Origin: a virus
Length of the DNA: 28,330 nt
Virus record (IMG/VR): IMGVR_UViG_3300025325_000113
Location: 1-28,330 of that record
Direction: 5' to 3' (one strand)
Shown here: positions 1-5,399 of the stretch, piece by piece
How the letters are laid out: each line of letters opens with the position of its first letter
Numbering within the stretch: position 1 is the stretch's first letter
Notes under the pieces: generated by a model
The model's input: only the letters and a program-made list of their open reading frames with translations
Databases searched by the model: none
Told to the model about the DNA's origin: nothing
Translations under genes and position numbers: made by a program

Positions 1-504
1 CCCGTATGTCCATAGAGGCCCCGCCCCCGCGCCCGCCGTCCCCGCCGCCACCGCCGCCGTCCACGCCGCCGCCGCCGCCTCTGATTTCACTATCTTGCCT
101 GCGAGGTAGTCAGTAGACCACTTCTCCCACACCGGAATCCTAACGCTCTGGGCGGCGAGCGCCGCCTGAGCGACATAGATGGAGAAGGCGACTCGTTGAC
201 GTGGTGTAAAGTGGGGTAGTCGCGCCCGGCGCAGGGTCGTCCCCGCCTTGCCATGGCGCTTGAGGCCGTTGGTGTACCATTCGCCCTCTTCCCGGAAATG
301 CCAGAGGATAGGCCGGGAAAAATTGGCGTGTATGGGGTTCATTAACGCCGCCAGGTAGGGCGAGGCGTAGGAGTGGATAACGCCGTCCGTGCAGGCTTTC
401 ATACCCTTGCCGGTGGCTTCATGCCGGACGTTCTCGCCCCACTGGGTATCGTCGTGGGTGCGACCGTTGTGGTCCGTGAGCTTGTAGCTGATTGTTTCAG
501 TCAT
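1..504 (-). CDS. Ala-rich phage hypothetical, partial at left edge
   Basis: The frame is open from an ATG at 504 to base 1, giving 168 codons without a stop, so the C-terminus lies outside the window. An AAAGGAGGG ribosome binding site sits just upstream. The start overlaps the stop of the next upstream gene as ATGA, so translation is probably coupled. The first 125 or so residues look globular (GVIHSYASPYLAALMNP, ILWHFREEGEWYTNG). The visible end becomes an Ala/Gly/Trp tract (EAAAAAWTAAVAAGTAGAG) encoded by GCC/GCG triplets. Phage proteins with a short conserved N-domain followed by AAWxAA-type repeats are common, but no function is known to me and none is claimed. Confidence 0.8.
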   Translation of the reverse strand, partial: MTETISYKLTDHNGRTHDDTQWGENVRHEATGKGMKACTDGVIHSYASPYLAALMNPIHANFSRPILWHFREEGEWYTNGLKRHGKAGTTLRRARLPHFTPRQRVAFSIYVAQAALAAQSVRIPVWEKWSTDYLAGKIVKSEAAAAAWTAAVAAGTAGAGAGPLWTYG

Positions 505-725
505 TCCGTCCCTCCTTTCGCGGATACGGCGGCGCCCGTGTCGTTCAGATGGGAACCGGTCGCACCCCCATATTCCAGGGCAAACTCCAGGCACTCTTGA
601 TACGCTTCCAGCAGCTCCTCCAGCGCCGTCAGCAGGTTGCGGTTCTTGGCCTGGAGGCGGGCTCGATCCTTCACGGAATCCGTGTACATCTGCTGGAAGT
701 TGAGGGTTGCGGTGTGCTTGCTCAT
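501..725 (-). CDS. Small coiled-coil hypothetical protein
   Basis: This is a 74-aa protein beginning MSKHTATLNFQQMYTDS. Residues about 20-50 form a charged heptad-like helix (KDRARLQAKNRNLLTALEELLEAYQ), which suggests a coiled coil. A GATAGGAG ribosome binding site lies 6 bases upstream, inside a leader shared with the gene starting at 1829. Its stop overlaps the start of the left-edge gene by four bases (ATGA), so it belongs to the leftward operon. No family was recognised. Confidence 0.8.
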   Translation of the reverse strand: MSKHTATLNFQQMYTDSVKDRARLQAKNRNLLTALEELLEAYQECLEFALEYGGATGSHLNDTGAAVSAKGGTE

Positions 726-734
726 TTCGTTCTC

Positions 735-881
735 CTATCTCGGCGTCTGACTCCAGGCGTCGCCGATCTGGGTCTGTATCTCCGGGGCCACAAGTTCGCT
801 AATGACGCCGGCGGCGGCCAGCCCCAGGCCGAGGACGATGACCATGATGAGGGTAATCAGCCAAGCCTCGCGGGCGGTCAT
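735..881 (-). CDS. Small single-span membrane protein
   Basis: A 48-aa protein starts MTAREAWLITLIMVIV. A continuous hydrophobic stretch covers about residues 7-30 (WLITLIMVIVLGLGLAAAGV), enough for one transmembrane helix, followed by a short acidic/polar tail ending TPR. The ATG overlaps the stop of the upstream gene as ATGA, and GAGGTG precedes it. Its TAG stop lies inside the ribosome-binding leader of the next gene. The size and membrane segment would fit a holin-like, spanin-like or envelope-acting early phage peptide, but nothing here decides which. Confidence 0.7.
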   Translation of the reverse strand: MTAREAWLITLIMVIVLGLGLAAAGVISELVAPEIQTQIGDAWSQTPR

Positions 882-1207
882 GACGACACCTCGACATGGG
901 GGATACCGCCCTTGTTGGTAACGGTGTAGATGAACTCTTCCCCACAGTCGCGTGTGCCGGCTGGGTAGAGGTAGAACATCCCAATCCCATTCTTGAAATG
1001 GGCAATGACAGAAGCGGCCAAGCAGTTCATTCCATTGAAGTCAGCGTCAGTTTCGTTGGGGCCAATGCCATTGGAGATATGATGATCCTTAAGGAAGTCT
1101 GTTAGTTCCTGTCCGTGACCATCTGGGTAGCCGTCCATTTGGCGGTAGAGCACGGCGATTTCTGTGTCGTCCTCCTCTTTGAACACTGTCAGGCATCTTG
1201 TTCCCAT
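878..1207 (-). CDS. Conserved phage hypothetical, MGTRCLTVF family
   Basis: A 109-aa protein opens MGTRCLTVFKEEDDTEIAVLYRQMDGYP and contains DGHGQELTDFL. This N-terminal pattern recurs in many phage and some bacterial hypothetical proteins of similar length, so the gene looks complete. Its function is unknown. It has a strong AGGAGG site, carried in a 19-base leader that is nearly identical to the leader of the gene starting at 2375. The downstream membrane peptide gene is coupled to it through an ATGA overlap. Confidence 0.9.
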   Translation of the reverse strand: MGTRCLTVFKEEDDTEIAVLYRQMDGYPDGHGQELTDFLKDHHISNGIGPNETDADFNGMNCLAASVIAHFKNGIGMFYLYPAGTRDCGEEFIYTVTNKGGIPHVEVSS

Positions 1208-1217
1208 CTTCTTGTTT

Positions 1218-1236
1218 CCTCCTGCTACTCCTGTTC
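1218..1236 (-). repeat. Shared translation leader, copy A
   Basis: On the minus strand this reads GAACAGGAGTAGCAGGAGG and sits 10 bases before the ATG at 1207. It matches 2383-2401 at 18 of 19 positions. It includes the ribosome binding site, so the conservation covers more than the AGGAGG core. Confidence 0.75.
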
Positions 1237-1238
1237 AA

Positions 1239-1829
1239 TTACGCTTCCGCGCCGAACTCGAAGCTGTGGATGGTTTCGCCATCAACGACGGCATCAGCAA
1301 GCCACGGTGGGCTATCATCAGGCACAGTGTAAACAAGCGCCCTAAGGAACGATTGTCGAAGTGAGGGATCGCGGTCTATCTGGACAAGAAGACTCGGACG
1401 ATTCGCAAAGCGATGATTACGCCGTGCGTTACGGTCAAGCCACCGCAAGGCCACGGTTTTGGCTTTGTCGTCTAGTAGTCGATCAGCCCGAACCTTGAGC
1501 CGGACGCTGACCTCGATTGGCTGAATTGTTCTTTGCACCATAGGTAATGCTGTCTCCCTAAGGACGCGCCGTGCTTCGGTCATCCTGCCGCACAAACAGC
1601 CGTAAGACCGCTGTTCGCATTGGTATTCGCAATGGGAATTAAGGTATTGCTCGAACGCGGCGCGCAGGCGCTTGACCTTGGCCATCTCGTCGGCTATGTC
1701 GATGGTGGCTTGGGCGAATTCGCGCTCGGCTTGGTCGGCGCGGGCGCGAGCGGCTGACAGCGCCTCCTTTGCGGCTGCTGTCAGCTCGCGGCGCAGGGCA
1801 GGGTTGAGGCGCTTCCCGGTCAGTCTCAT
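1239..1829 (-). CDS. Hypothetical protein with coiled coil and Cys cluster
   Basis: This 196-aa protein has a long charged helix at about residues 14-62 (LTAAAKEALSAARARADQAE), probably a coiled coil. A compact Cys cluster follows (C67, C71, C78, C80), and then a basic C-terminal half with LRWLDRNARRNHRFANR. The cysteine spacing could bind a metal, but the family is not recognised. The start is set by AGGAGG in a GATAGGAGGACGGA leader. The gene lies 31 bases upstream of the MGTRCLTVF gene and is probably co-transcribed with it. Confidence 0.75.
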   Translation of the reverse strand: MRLTGKRLNPALRRELTAAAKEALSAARARADQAEREFAQATIDIADEMAKVKRLRAAFEQYLNSHCEYQCEQRSYGCLCGRMTEARRVLRETALPMVQRTIQPIEVSVRLKVRADRLLDDKAKTVALRWLDRNARRNHRFANRPSLLVQIDRDPSLRQSFLRALVYTVPDDSPPWLADAVVDGETIHSFEFGAEA

Positions 1830-1904
1830 TCCGTCCTCCTATCTTGGCCTGCCACATCAGCGGCGGGCGGCCATCCCCGCCGGACGCCCCGGAGGGCGTT
1901 TCGG

Positions 1905-2375
1905 CTAACTCTCCGTTATGGGAATCGGCACATCGCGGCCTAGAACTTCGCTTGCCAACTTGCAGCCCTCTTGCCACTCCTCTGGCTCACCGTCAGAGGT
2001 CACGTCTACGCACTCAGGGCCAGCAATGGCTCTCAGTGTCGCATAGACAGCCGTAACTACCACGTCATAGGGCTTGTGGGCTGTCTTGCAGAACATGAAG
2101 TGCGATTGGTCGCCGAACGTGCGGTCCCCACTAAGGTACGGTTGGCGCTCCAATTGAGCGAGTGTCGCGGGCACTTCTAGTGTTTCGTGTCCGTCCTCGC
2201 CGACGCCATTTGCCCAGATGCCGTCATCGCTGTAAAGTGGGCTGTCGCCCTCTCCAAATCCGTCTCCTAGTGGCACCGGCGATGCCTTAATGATTTGGGA
2301 GGCTGCCATGAAAGCCTCGCTCCATTGTCCTTGCGGGCCTGCGCGGTTCAGGTACATGTAGTGCGTGTATCCCAT
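1905..2375 (-). CDS. Conserved phage hypothetical, MGYTHY family
   Basis: A 156-aa protein starts MGYTHYMYLNRAGPQGQWSE. The MGYTHYW/M opening and the central GDRTFGDQSHFMFCKTAHKPYD segment are typical of a widespread, uncharacterised phage protein family, and the length fits. It is the first gene downstream of the leftward promoter at 2411-2439. Its AGGAGG site is part of a leader nearly identical to that of the MGTRCLTVF gene, which implies matched translation of the two. No function is known. Confidence 0.9.
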   Translation of the reverse strand: MGYTHYMYLNRAGPQGQWSEAFMAASQIIKASPVPLGDGFGEGDSPLYSDDGIWANGVGEDGHETLEVPATLAQLERQPYLSGDRTFGDQSHFMFCKTAHKPYDVVVTAVYATLRAIAGPECVDVTSDGEPEEWQEGCKLASEVLGRDVPIPITES

Positions 2376-2382
2376 TTCTGTT

Positions 2383-2401
2383 CCTCCTGCTATTCCTGTT
2401 C
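2383..2401 (-). repeat. Shared translation leader, copy B
   Basis: On the minus strand this reads GAACAGGAATAGCAGGAGG, upstream of the ATG at 2375. It differs from copy A by a single base. Confidence 0.75.
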
Positions 2402-2410
2402 GACAGGTTC

Positions 2411-2439
2411 AAGATACACCCTACTGTTGATGTTGTCAA
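2411..2439 (-). promoter_or_regulatory. Leftward sigma70-like promoter
   Basis: On the minus strand the -35 TTGACA (2439-2434) is separated by exactly 17 bases from the -10 TATCTT (2416-2411). Transcription would start near 2404 and read the whole leftward gene block. A short dyad TTGA-N5-TCAA (2427-2439) overlaps the -35 and could be an operator. Confidence 0.75.
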
Positions 2440-2486
2440 TAGTGTTAATGGACGATTTGTGATATTACACGGTAGCGGGTAGGGTC

Positions 2487-2515
2487 TAGTCAGGCTCAGG
2501 CCGGGGGCGTATAAT
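2487..2515 (+). promoter_or_regulatory. Rightward promoter with perfect -10
   Basis: TATAAT lies at 2510-2515, and a weaker -35 TAGTCA (4 of 6 matches) lies 17 bases upstream at 2487-2492. The expected start of transcription is near 2522, almost at the first codon of the zinc-ribbon gene. It is divergent from the leftward promoter, with about 50 bases between the two -35 elements. GTGTTAAT (2442-2449) and ATTACAC (2464-2470) form a loose inverted pair between them. Confidence 0.65.
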
Positions 2516-2525
2516 CTAGCGCAAG

Positions 2526-2726
2526 GTGGACGCTTTTGTGACTGTCACAAACTGTCCCCGCTGTGCCGGCTGTTTGTGGGATGACACGCTGGGGCTCGCG
2601 CCCTATCACTGTCTCAACTGCGGCGAGCGATATACGTCCGGGATGACGCTTATTCGCCGGACCCCGACCGAAGAGGAACAGTCGAAGAAGCGGCGTTTCG
2701 CCTACGCTAAACTGGATAGGCGATGA
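2526..2726 (+). CDS. Small zinc-ribbon protein
   Basis: A 66-aa protein carries CPRCAGC near the N-terminus and HCLNCGERY about 20 residues later. These two CxxC knuckles form a zinc ribbon. The C-terminus is basic (KKRRFAYAKLDRR). Such proteins often bind nucleic acid or act as transcription accessories, but no specific role is supported. The start is uncertain. GTG at 2526 would leave only a few bases of leader after the TATAAT promoter. GTG at 2538 has AAGGTGG eight bases upstream and is at least as likely. The stop overlaps the next start as ATGA. Confidence 0.75.
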   Translation: MDAFVTVTNCPRCAGCLWDDTLGLAPYHCLNCGERYTSGMTLIRRTPTEEEQSKKRRFAYAKLDRR

Positions 2727-3010
2727 GTCTACAGGTTGTCGCGTCGTTCCGGTGGGTACAGCTCAAGCCCGGCGCTCTCTTCCACGAGGCGCAGATGACC
2801 GGGCCGGGCTTCGATGAGCCCAGGGAGCGGACAGCCTGTGGTCTCCCCGTGGGCGTACCCTTGGAGGGCGCAAGGACAGGGCCTGCTTGCCGGCGTTGCC
2901 TGAGGGGCCCAAGGCACTTGCCACCTGAGATTATAACCAGCGCCACAGCTTCCACCACGGAGATCGATTGGACATATGGCAACGTAACTATGCTGAGCGG
3001 AGGAGTATGA
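2723..3010 (+). CDS. Small Cys/His hypothetical protein
   Basis: A 95-aa protein has an H-C-C-C pattern (FHEAQ, TACGLPVG, GPACRRCLR). This resembles small zinc-binding phage proteins with a His, then CG, then CxxC. It is flanked on both sides by ATGA overlaps, with the zinc-ribbon gene and with the HTH gene, which supports this frame over the antisense frames. It has no strong ribosome binding site of its own and is probably translated by coupling. Its function is unknown. Confidence 0.65.
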   Translation: MSLQVVASFRWVQLKPGALFHEAQMTGPGFDEPRERTACGLPVGVPLEGARTGPACRRCLRGPRHLPPEIITSATASTTEIDWTYGNVTMLSGGV

Positions 3011-3525
3011 GCGCCACACAAGCGCCACAGCACGCACCAGATGACGCTGTGGCGCAGGTGCTGGCCCTAACCCACGAGGGACACTCCGCCTCTGAGGCGT
3101 CGCGCCTGGTGGGCGTCCCTGTGCGTACAGGCATTCGCTGGGTTGAACGCGCCAGGGAAGTGGCGAACGGAAACAAGCCCATCCTGGACAAGTGGACCCG
3201 GAGAGTAGACCAGAGCCTTGACCTGATCCAGGACGGCCTCGACCTCATAGAGCAAGACGAATCAAGACAACTGGCGCTGAAGAACCTCCAAACACTCAAC
3301 ATCATCGCCGGCACCGGCACAGACAAACTTCTGAAATCCACAGACACATCCCAACCCCAGAACCTCACCCAAGTTATGATTGTTCTGAACTGTGAGCGTC
3401 CAGAGGACGTTATCGATAAGGCTAAGGAATACATTGAGGGTGAATCATCTGAGGTAAGCGCCAACGGTATACGCTTAACAGACGGCTCTTCGGAGAAGTC
3501 TGGCGGGGAGGCGCAAGACGGATAA
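3007..3525 (+). CDS. terS: HTH protein, putative terminase small subunit
   Basis: The start at 3007 is chosen because ATGA overlaps the previous stop and GGAGG precedes it; an upstream in-frame TTG at 2968 is less likely. The 172-aa protein has a helix-turn-helix at about residues 25-47 (SASEASRLVGVPVRTGIRWV), then a helical region with QTLNIIAGTGTDKLLKST, and an acidic, disordered C-terminus. Small terminase subunits have this plan of N-terminal DNA-binding HTH, oligomerising helices and a flexible tail that meets TerL. The position upstream of TerL supports the call. The gap of about 1.9 kb to TerL is longer than usual, so an HTH regulator remains possible. Confidence 0.6.
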   Translation: MSATQAPQHAPDDAVAQVLALTHEGHSASEASRLVGVPVRTGIRWVERAREVANGNKPILDKWTRRVDQSLDLIQDGLDLIEQDESRQLALKNLQTLNIIAGTGTDKLLKSTDTSQPQNLTQVMIVLNCERPEDVIDKAKEYIEGESSEVSANGIRLTDGSSEKSGGEAQDG

Positions 3526-3587
3526 GGGGTTGAGGCCGTCACTGATTTGAGATGGGCACGTGAAATATATCGAAGGTGAAGTGAAGG

Positions 3588-3851
3588 ATGTCTAAGGGAC
3601 TACATCAAGTCATAGCCCGCGTCCACTGGTCCTCCCAGGGACTGCACAGGGCCTCCCTGATCCTCAATGGAGTGACACTAGCCTTCACCACTATCGATGG
3701 GACAGAGACTATTATGGGGCCGGTAATCGCTGAGATACCGCAGGTTGAGGGAAATGGTAAACCGGCGTCCACCCAGGAAGCAAAAGGCACCCGTTGGCAT
3801 GGTGCGGATGGAGGATGCGCGGGTGTCAGGCTGGGCGGAACTGCGGGCTAG
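3588..3851 (+). CDS. Hypothetical protein
   Basis: An 87-aa protein starts MSKGLHQVIARVHWSSQGLH. The first 55 residues look like a beta-rich small domain (ASLILNGVTLAFTTIDGTE). After about residue 56 the sequence becomes low-complexity and Gly-rich, as expected where a second reading frame is used. GAAGGTGAAG precedes the ATG. No family was recognised. A separate 35-codon frame with its own GAGGG site overlaps the 3' end. Confidence 0.5.
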   Translation: MSKGLHQVIARVHWSSQGLHRASLILNGVTLAFTTIDGTETIMGPVIAEIPQVEGNGKPASTQEAKGTRWHGADGGCAGVRLGGTAG

Positions 3852-3861
3852 ACGTGGGTAG
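3754..3861 (+). CDS. Tiny basic overlapping ORF
   Basis: A 35-aa frame, starting MVNRRPPRKQKAPVGMVRME, lies out of frame inside the 3' end of the preceding gene and runs 10 bases past it. GAGGG sits three bases before the ATG. The product is strongly basic and ends in SGWAELRARRG. Either both frames are used, or the upstream ORF really ends in this frame after a shift. The evidence is only the ribosome binding site and composition. Confidence 0.3.
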   Translation: MVNRRPPRKQKAPVGMVRMEDARVSGWAELRARRG

Positions 3862-4066
3862 GTTTGCATGAGCGTCCCCTTTTCTCAGATAGGGGCTCAG
3901 TGACGGTAACGATGCGGCAGATACTCCATAAGAGCAATAGTGCGAACCAAGCGTCCCTTTTCAGCTCTATAGCCCTATCGGCGGCCCCTATAGCGACGGG
4001 TTTCCGTTCTCGCGTTCAGGTTCTAGCCGTATGGCCTTCCATTCCGCGATTTGGAGGTAGAAAAAG

Positions 4067-4459
4067 ATGTTAGAGGACTTGGTGAGGCCCGGCGCGTTAG
4101 AGTTAGCTCGTGAGGCGGTAAGACGGGGGATAGACATAGAGGGGATGTGTCGGCAGCCCACGTACAATCAGGGGTGTTACGGTTGTGGGAAGCATCAGGG
4201 TTGGGGCTGTGTGTGTAGAGGGGAAGAGAAAAGAGAAGCGTGGGAGAGGCGGGAGGTAAAGATGGCGACGCCTTGGTTTGCGGGGAAGTGGGATTCTGCA
4301 AACCTGCAAACCGTTTCTGCAAACCCTTCAGATACGAAGATTGCAAACCAGCCCAATTTGCAAACCAAGATTGCAAACCTCTGCGCGTGTGGCCGACCCA
4401 AGCGTCCTAAGGGAACAGATTGCTGGAAATGTTACAGGGGGCGAAGATGTACACCATAG
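4067..4459 (+). CDS. Cys-rich hypothetical protein containing octamer cluster
   Basis: This 130-aa protein has a good GGAGG site nine bases upstream of its ATG. It has two Cys clusters: GCYGCGKHQGWGCVC at about residues 36-50 and CACGRPKRPKGTDCWKC near the C-terminus. Together they could form two small zinc knuckles. The linker between them (NLQT, SANP, IANQ, NLQT, IANL) is low-complexity because the DNA there carries repeated TGCAAACC octamers. The last codons overlap the next gene by 13 bases, in an arrangement repeated about 400 bases downstream. Its function is unknown. Confidence 0.6.
   Translation: MLEDLVRPGALELAREAVRRGIDIEGMCRQPTYNQGCYGCGKHQGWGCVCRGEEKREAWERREVKMATPWFAGKWDSANLQTVSANPSDTKIANQPNLQTKIANLCACGRPKRPKGTDCWKCYRGRRCTP
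4275..4379 (+). repeat. Cluster of TGCAAACC octamers
   Basis: Six direct copies of TGCAAACC start at 4297, 4305, 4318, 4342, 4359 and 4372. One inverted seven-base copy, GGTTTGC, lies at 4275-4281. Start-to-start spacings are 8, 13, 24, 17 and 13 bases. The copies fall in more than one codon phase, so protein coding alone does not explain them. Located between the putative small and large terminase genes, the cluster could be a protein-binding site such as a packaging (pac) recognition region, or a replication iteron set. The role is inferred. Confidence 0.7.
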
Positions 4460-4487
4460 GCACGGCGGCGGTATCAGAGTATCGTTC
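4433..4487 (+). repeat. Duplicated gene-junction segment, copy 1
   Basis: These 55 bases align without gaps to 4835-4889, 402 bases downstream, with about eight mismatches by eye. The repeat spans the end of one ORF (GRRCTP stop) and the start of an overlapping ORF (MYTIGTAAVSEY). It includes ATGTACACC and an identical 13-base GTATCAGAGTATC. Confidence 0.85.
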
Positions 4488-4584
4488 TTATCGGCGGGTA
4501 CGGGTAGCGCCTGACCTGTGTTGTTTAAGGTGGGCGGTGATGTTTGCGTGGGTGACTGACCCGAAGAAGGTTATATGGTTCTAG
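4447..4584 (+). CDS. Small hypothetical protein, MYTxGxAxVSEY paralogue 1
   Basis: A 45-aa protein starts MYTIGTAAVSEYRSYRRVRV and ends DPKKVIWF. Its ATG lies 13 bases inside the preceding gene, and AGGGGGCGAAG serves as a ribosome binding site. The first 12 residues match the start of the gene at 4849 except for conservative changes, and the same overlap with an upstream ...RCTP stop recurs. Conservation of the frame in both copies argues that this short ORF is translated. Its function is unknown. Confidence 0.55.
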   Translation: MYTIGTAAVSEYRSYRRVRVAPDLCCLRWAVMFAWVTDPKKVIWF

Positions 4585-4614
4585 ACACGGTTCTATAAGG
4601 TCAAATGAGTATTT

Positions 4615-4633
4615 CGGGGGTTCTGCGAGCCCC
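4615..4633 (+). promoter_or_regulatory. GC hairpin before ribosome binding site
   Basis: GGGGGTTC and GAGCCCCC flank a three-base loop and form an eight-pair stem with one G-T pair. It ends immediately before the AGGAGG of the gene at 4646. There is no T-tract, so it is more likely to affect translation or RNA stability than to terminate. A 14-codon ORF (4605-4649, MSISGVLRAPRRRP) runs through it and ends at the next start as ATGA, so a leader-peptide arrangement is possible. Confidence 0.4.
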
Positions 4634-4645
4634 CAGGAGGCGGCC

Positions 4646-4861
4646 ATGAAGATAGCGATATTCCGACCCCGGCTCAATGGACCGTTGGGGCTGTATCGAT
4701 TCAAGGAATGCACAGTGCGGCCGGATGATGGTCCTTGCGGGACTTGCGCGAACAAGCCGGCGCGGGGCTGGGGGTTGTCGTTGCCTGCTATTATTGGGGT
4801 TAGTTTCGGCTCCAATCAGACGAGCGCGGAGGCCTACAAGGGGCGAAAATGTACACCGTAG
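4646..4861 (+). CDS. Small Cys-containing hypothetical protein
   Basis: A 71-aa protein starts MKIAIFRPRLNGPLGLYRFK with a strong AGGAGG site. It contains a CGTC pair at mid-length and ends AYKGRKCTP, like the CYRGRRCTP end of the gene at 4067. Its last 13 bases overlap the next ORF in the same way. The two genes therefore share a C-terminal end and junction but not the rest of their sequence. No family was recognised. Confidence 0.6.
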   Translation: MKIAIFRPRLNGPLGLYRFKECTVRPDDGPCGTCANKPARGWGLSLPAIIGVSFGSNQTSAEAYKGRKCTP

Positions 4862-4889
4862 GCGCGGCCACAGTATCAGAGTATCTTTC
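4835..4889 (+). repeat. Duplicated gene-junction segment, copy 2
   Basis: This is the partner of 4433-4487. It again places a GRKCTP stop over an overlapping MYTVGAATVSEY start, and the ATGTACACC and GTATCAGAGTATC cores are identical. Similarity stops soon after on both sides. Confidence 0.85.
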
Positions 4890-5094
4890 TCCTGAGTGGC
4901 CTGACGGAAAGGAGAATCGAATGCGGGAAGCTAAGCCGTTTGCAAGAGCAGAGCTAATCGATCTTAGGGAACGCGCTGCGGCTATGGCGGAGCTAAAAGG
5001 AACGAACCCTCGCTGGGTACGCGCTTACCTCACGTTGGCGGACGCCGCCGACCGCCTGGATGCGATGACGGAACGGACCAGAATCGGCGATTAG
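4849..5094 (+). CDS. Small hypothetical protein, MYTxGxAxVSEY paralogue 2
   Basis: The 81-aa frame starts MYTVGAATVSEYLSPEWPDG. The first 12 residues repeat the start of the gene at 4447. A second in-frame ATG at 4921 has an excellent AAAGGAG site six bases upstream and would give a 57-aa helical protein (MREAKPFARAELIDLRERAA...). That internal start may be the main one, with the MYT-start frame fused to it. The helical part has no recognised family. Confidence 0.6.
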   Translation: MYTVGAATVSEYLSPEWPDGKENRMREAKPFARAELIDLRERAAAMAELKGTNPRWVRAYLTLADAADRLDAMTERTRIGD

Positions 5095-5138
5095 TGGAGG
5101 GGAACCGGTTTCCGTGACCAAGGTGGAGTTTCGGGTCT

Positions 5139-5399
5139 GTGGCTGACCCTACAGGGAAGATAGCGGAGGTGACGTGGGAGGACTCCGTAGGGAGGCATGG
5201 CTGGAATGAGGATGTCATAGCGCTGCCGGTGAAAGAACCGATGACGAGTGTGGGTTATGTCCTACAGGATGACGAGGGTGGGATTGTTCTTCTCCAGGCA
5301 TACGACCATGACCCCAACTCCACGCGCCCTTACGGCTGCCAGGAAGCCATCCCCCGTTCGGCGATAAGAAAGGTTAGGCGCCTCCGTGGTAGTCGCTGA
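5139..5399 (+). CDS. Hypothetical protein upstream of TerL
   Basis: An 86-aa protein starts at GTG with AGGTGGAG about 11 bases upstream. It begins MADPTGKIAEVTWEDSVGRH, contains SVGYVLQDDEGGIVLLQAYD and ends in basic residues (RKVRRLRGSR). The strand-like pattern suggests a small beta-rich fold. It overlaps the TerL start by 14 bases, so it probably belongs to the same transcript. Its function is unknown. Confidence 0.65.
   Translation: MADPTGKIAEVTWEDSVGRHGWNEDVIALPVKEPMTSVGYVLQDDEGGIVLLQAYDHDPNSTRPYGCQEAIPRSAIRKVRRLRGSR

Noticed and set aside
1884-1899. ACGCCC-CGGA-GGGCGT hairpin between minus-strand genes
   Set aside because: The stem is short and lacks a T-tract on the minus strand, so it is not called a terminator.
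3871-3964. Repeat of AGCGTCCC(C)TTTTC
   Set aside because: Only two short imperfect copies exist; chance is a fair explanation.
3864-4073. 69-codon ORF in the 205-base gap before the gene at 4067
   Set aside because: TTG start, no ribosome binding site, and a Ser-rich product with no pattern. I see only short imperfect repeats (AGCGTCCC-TTTTC) and weak hairpins in this gap.
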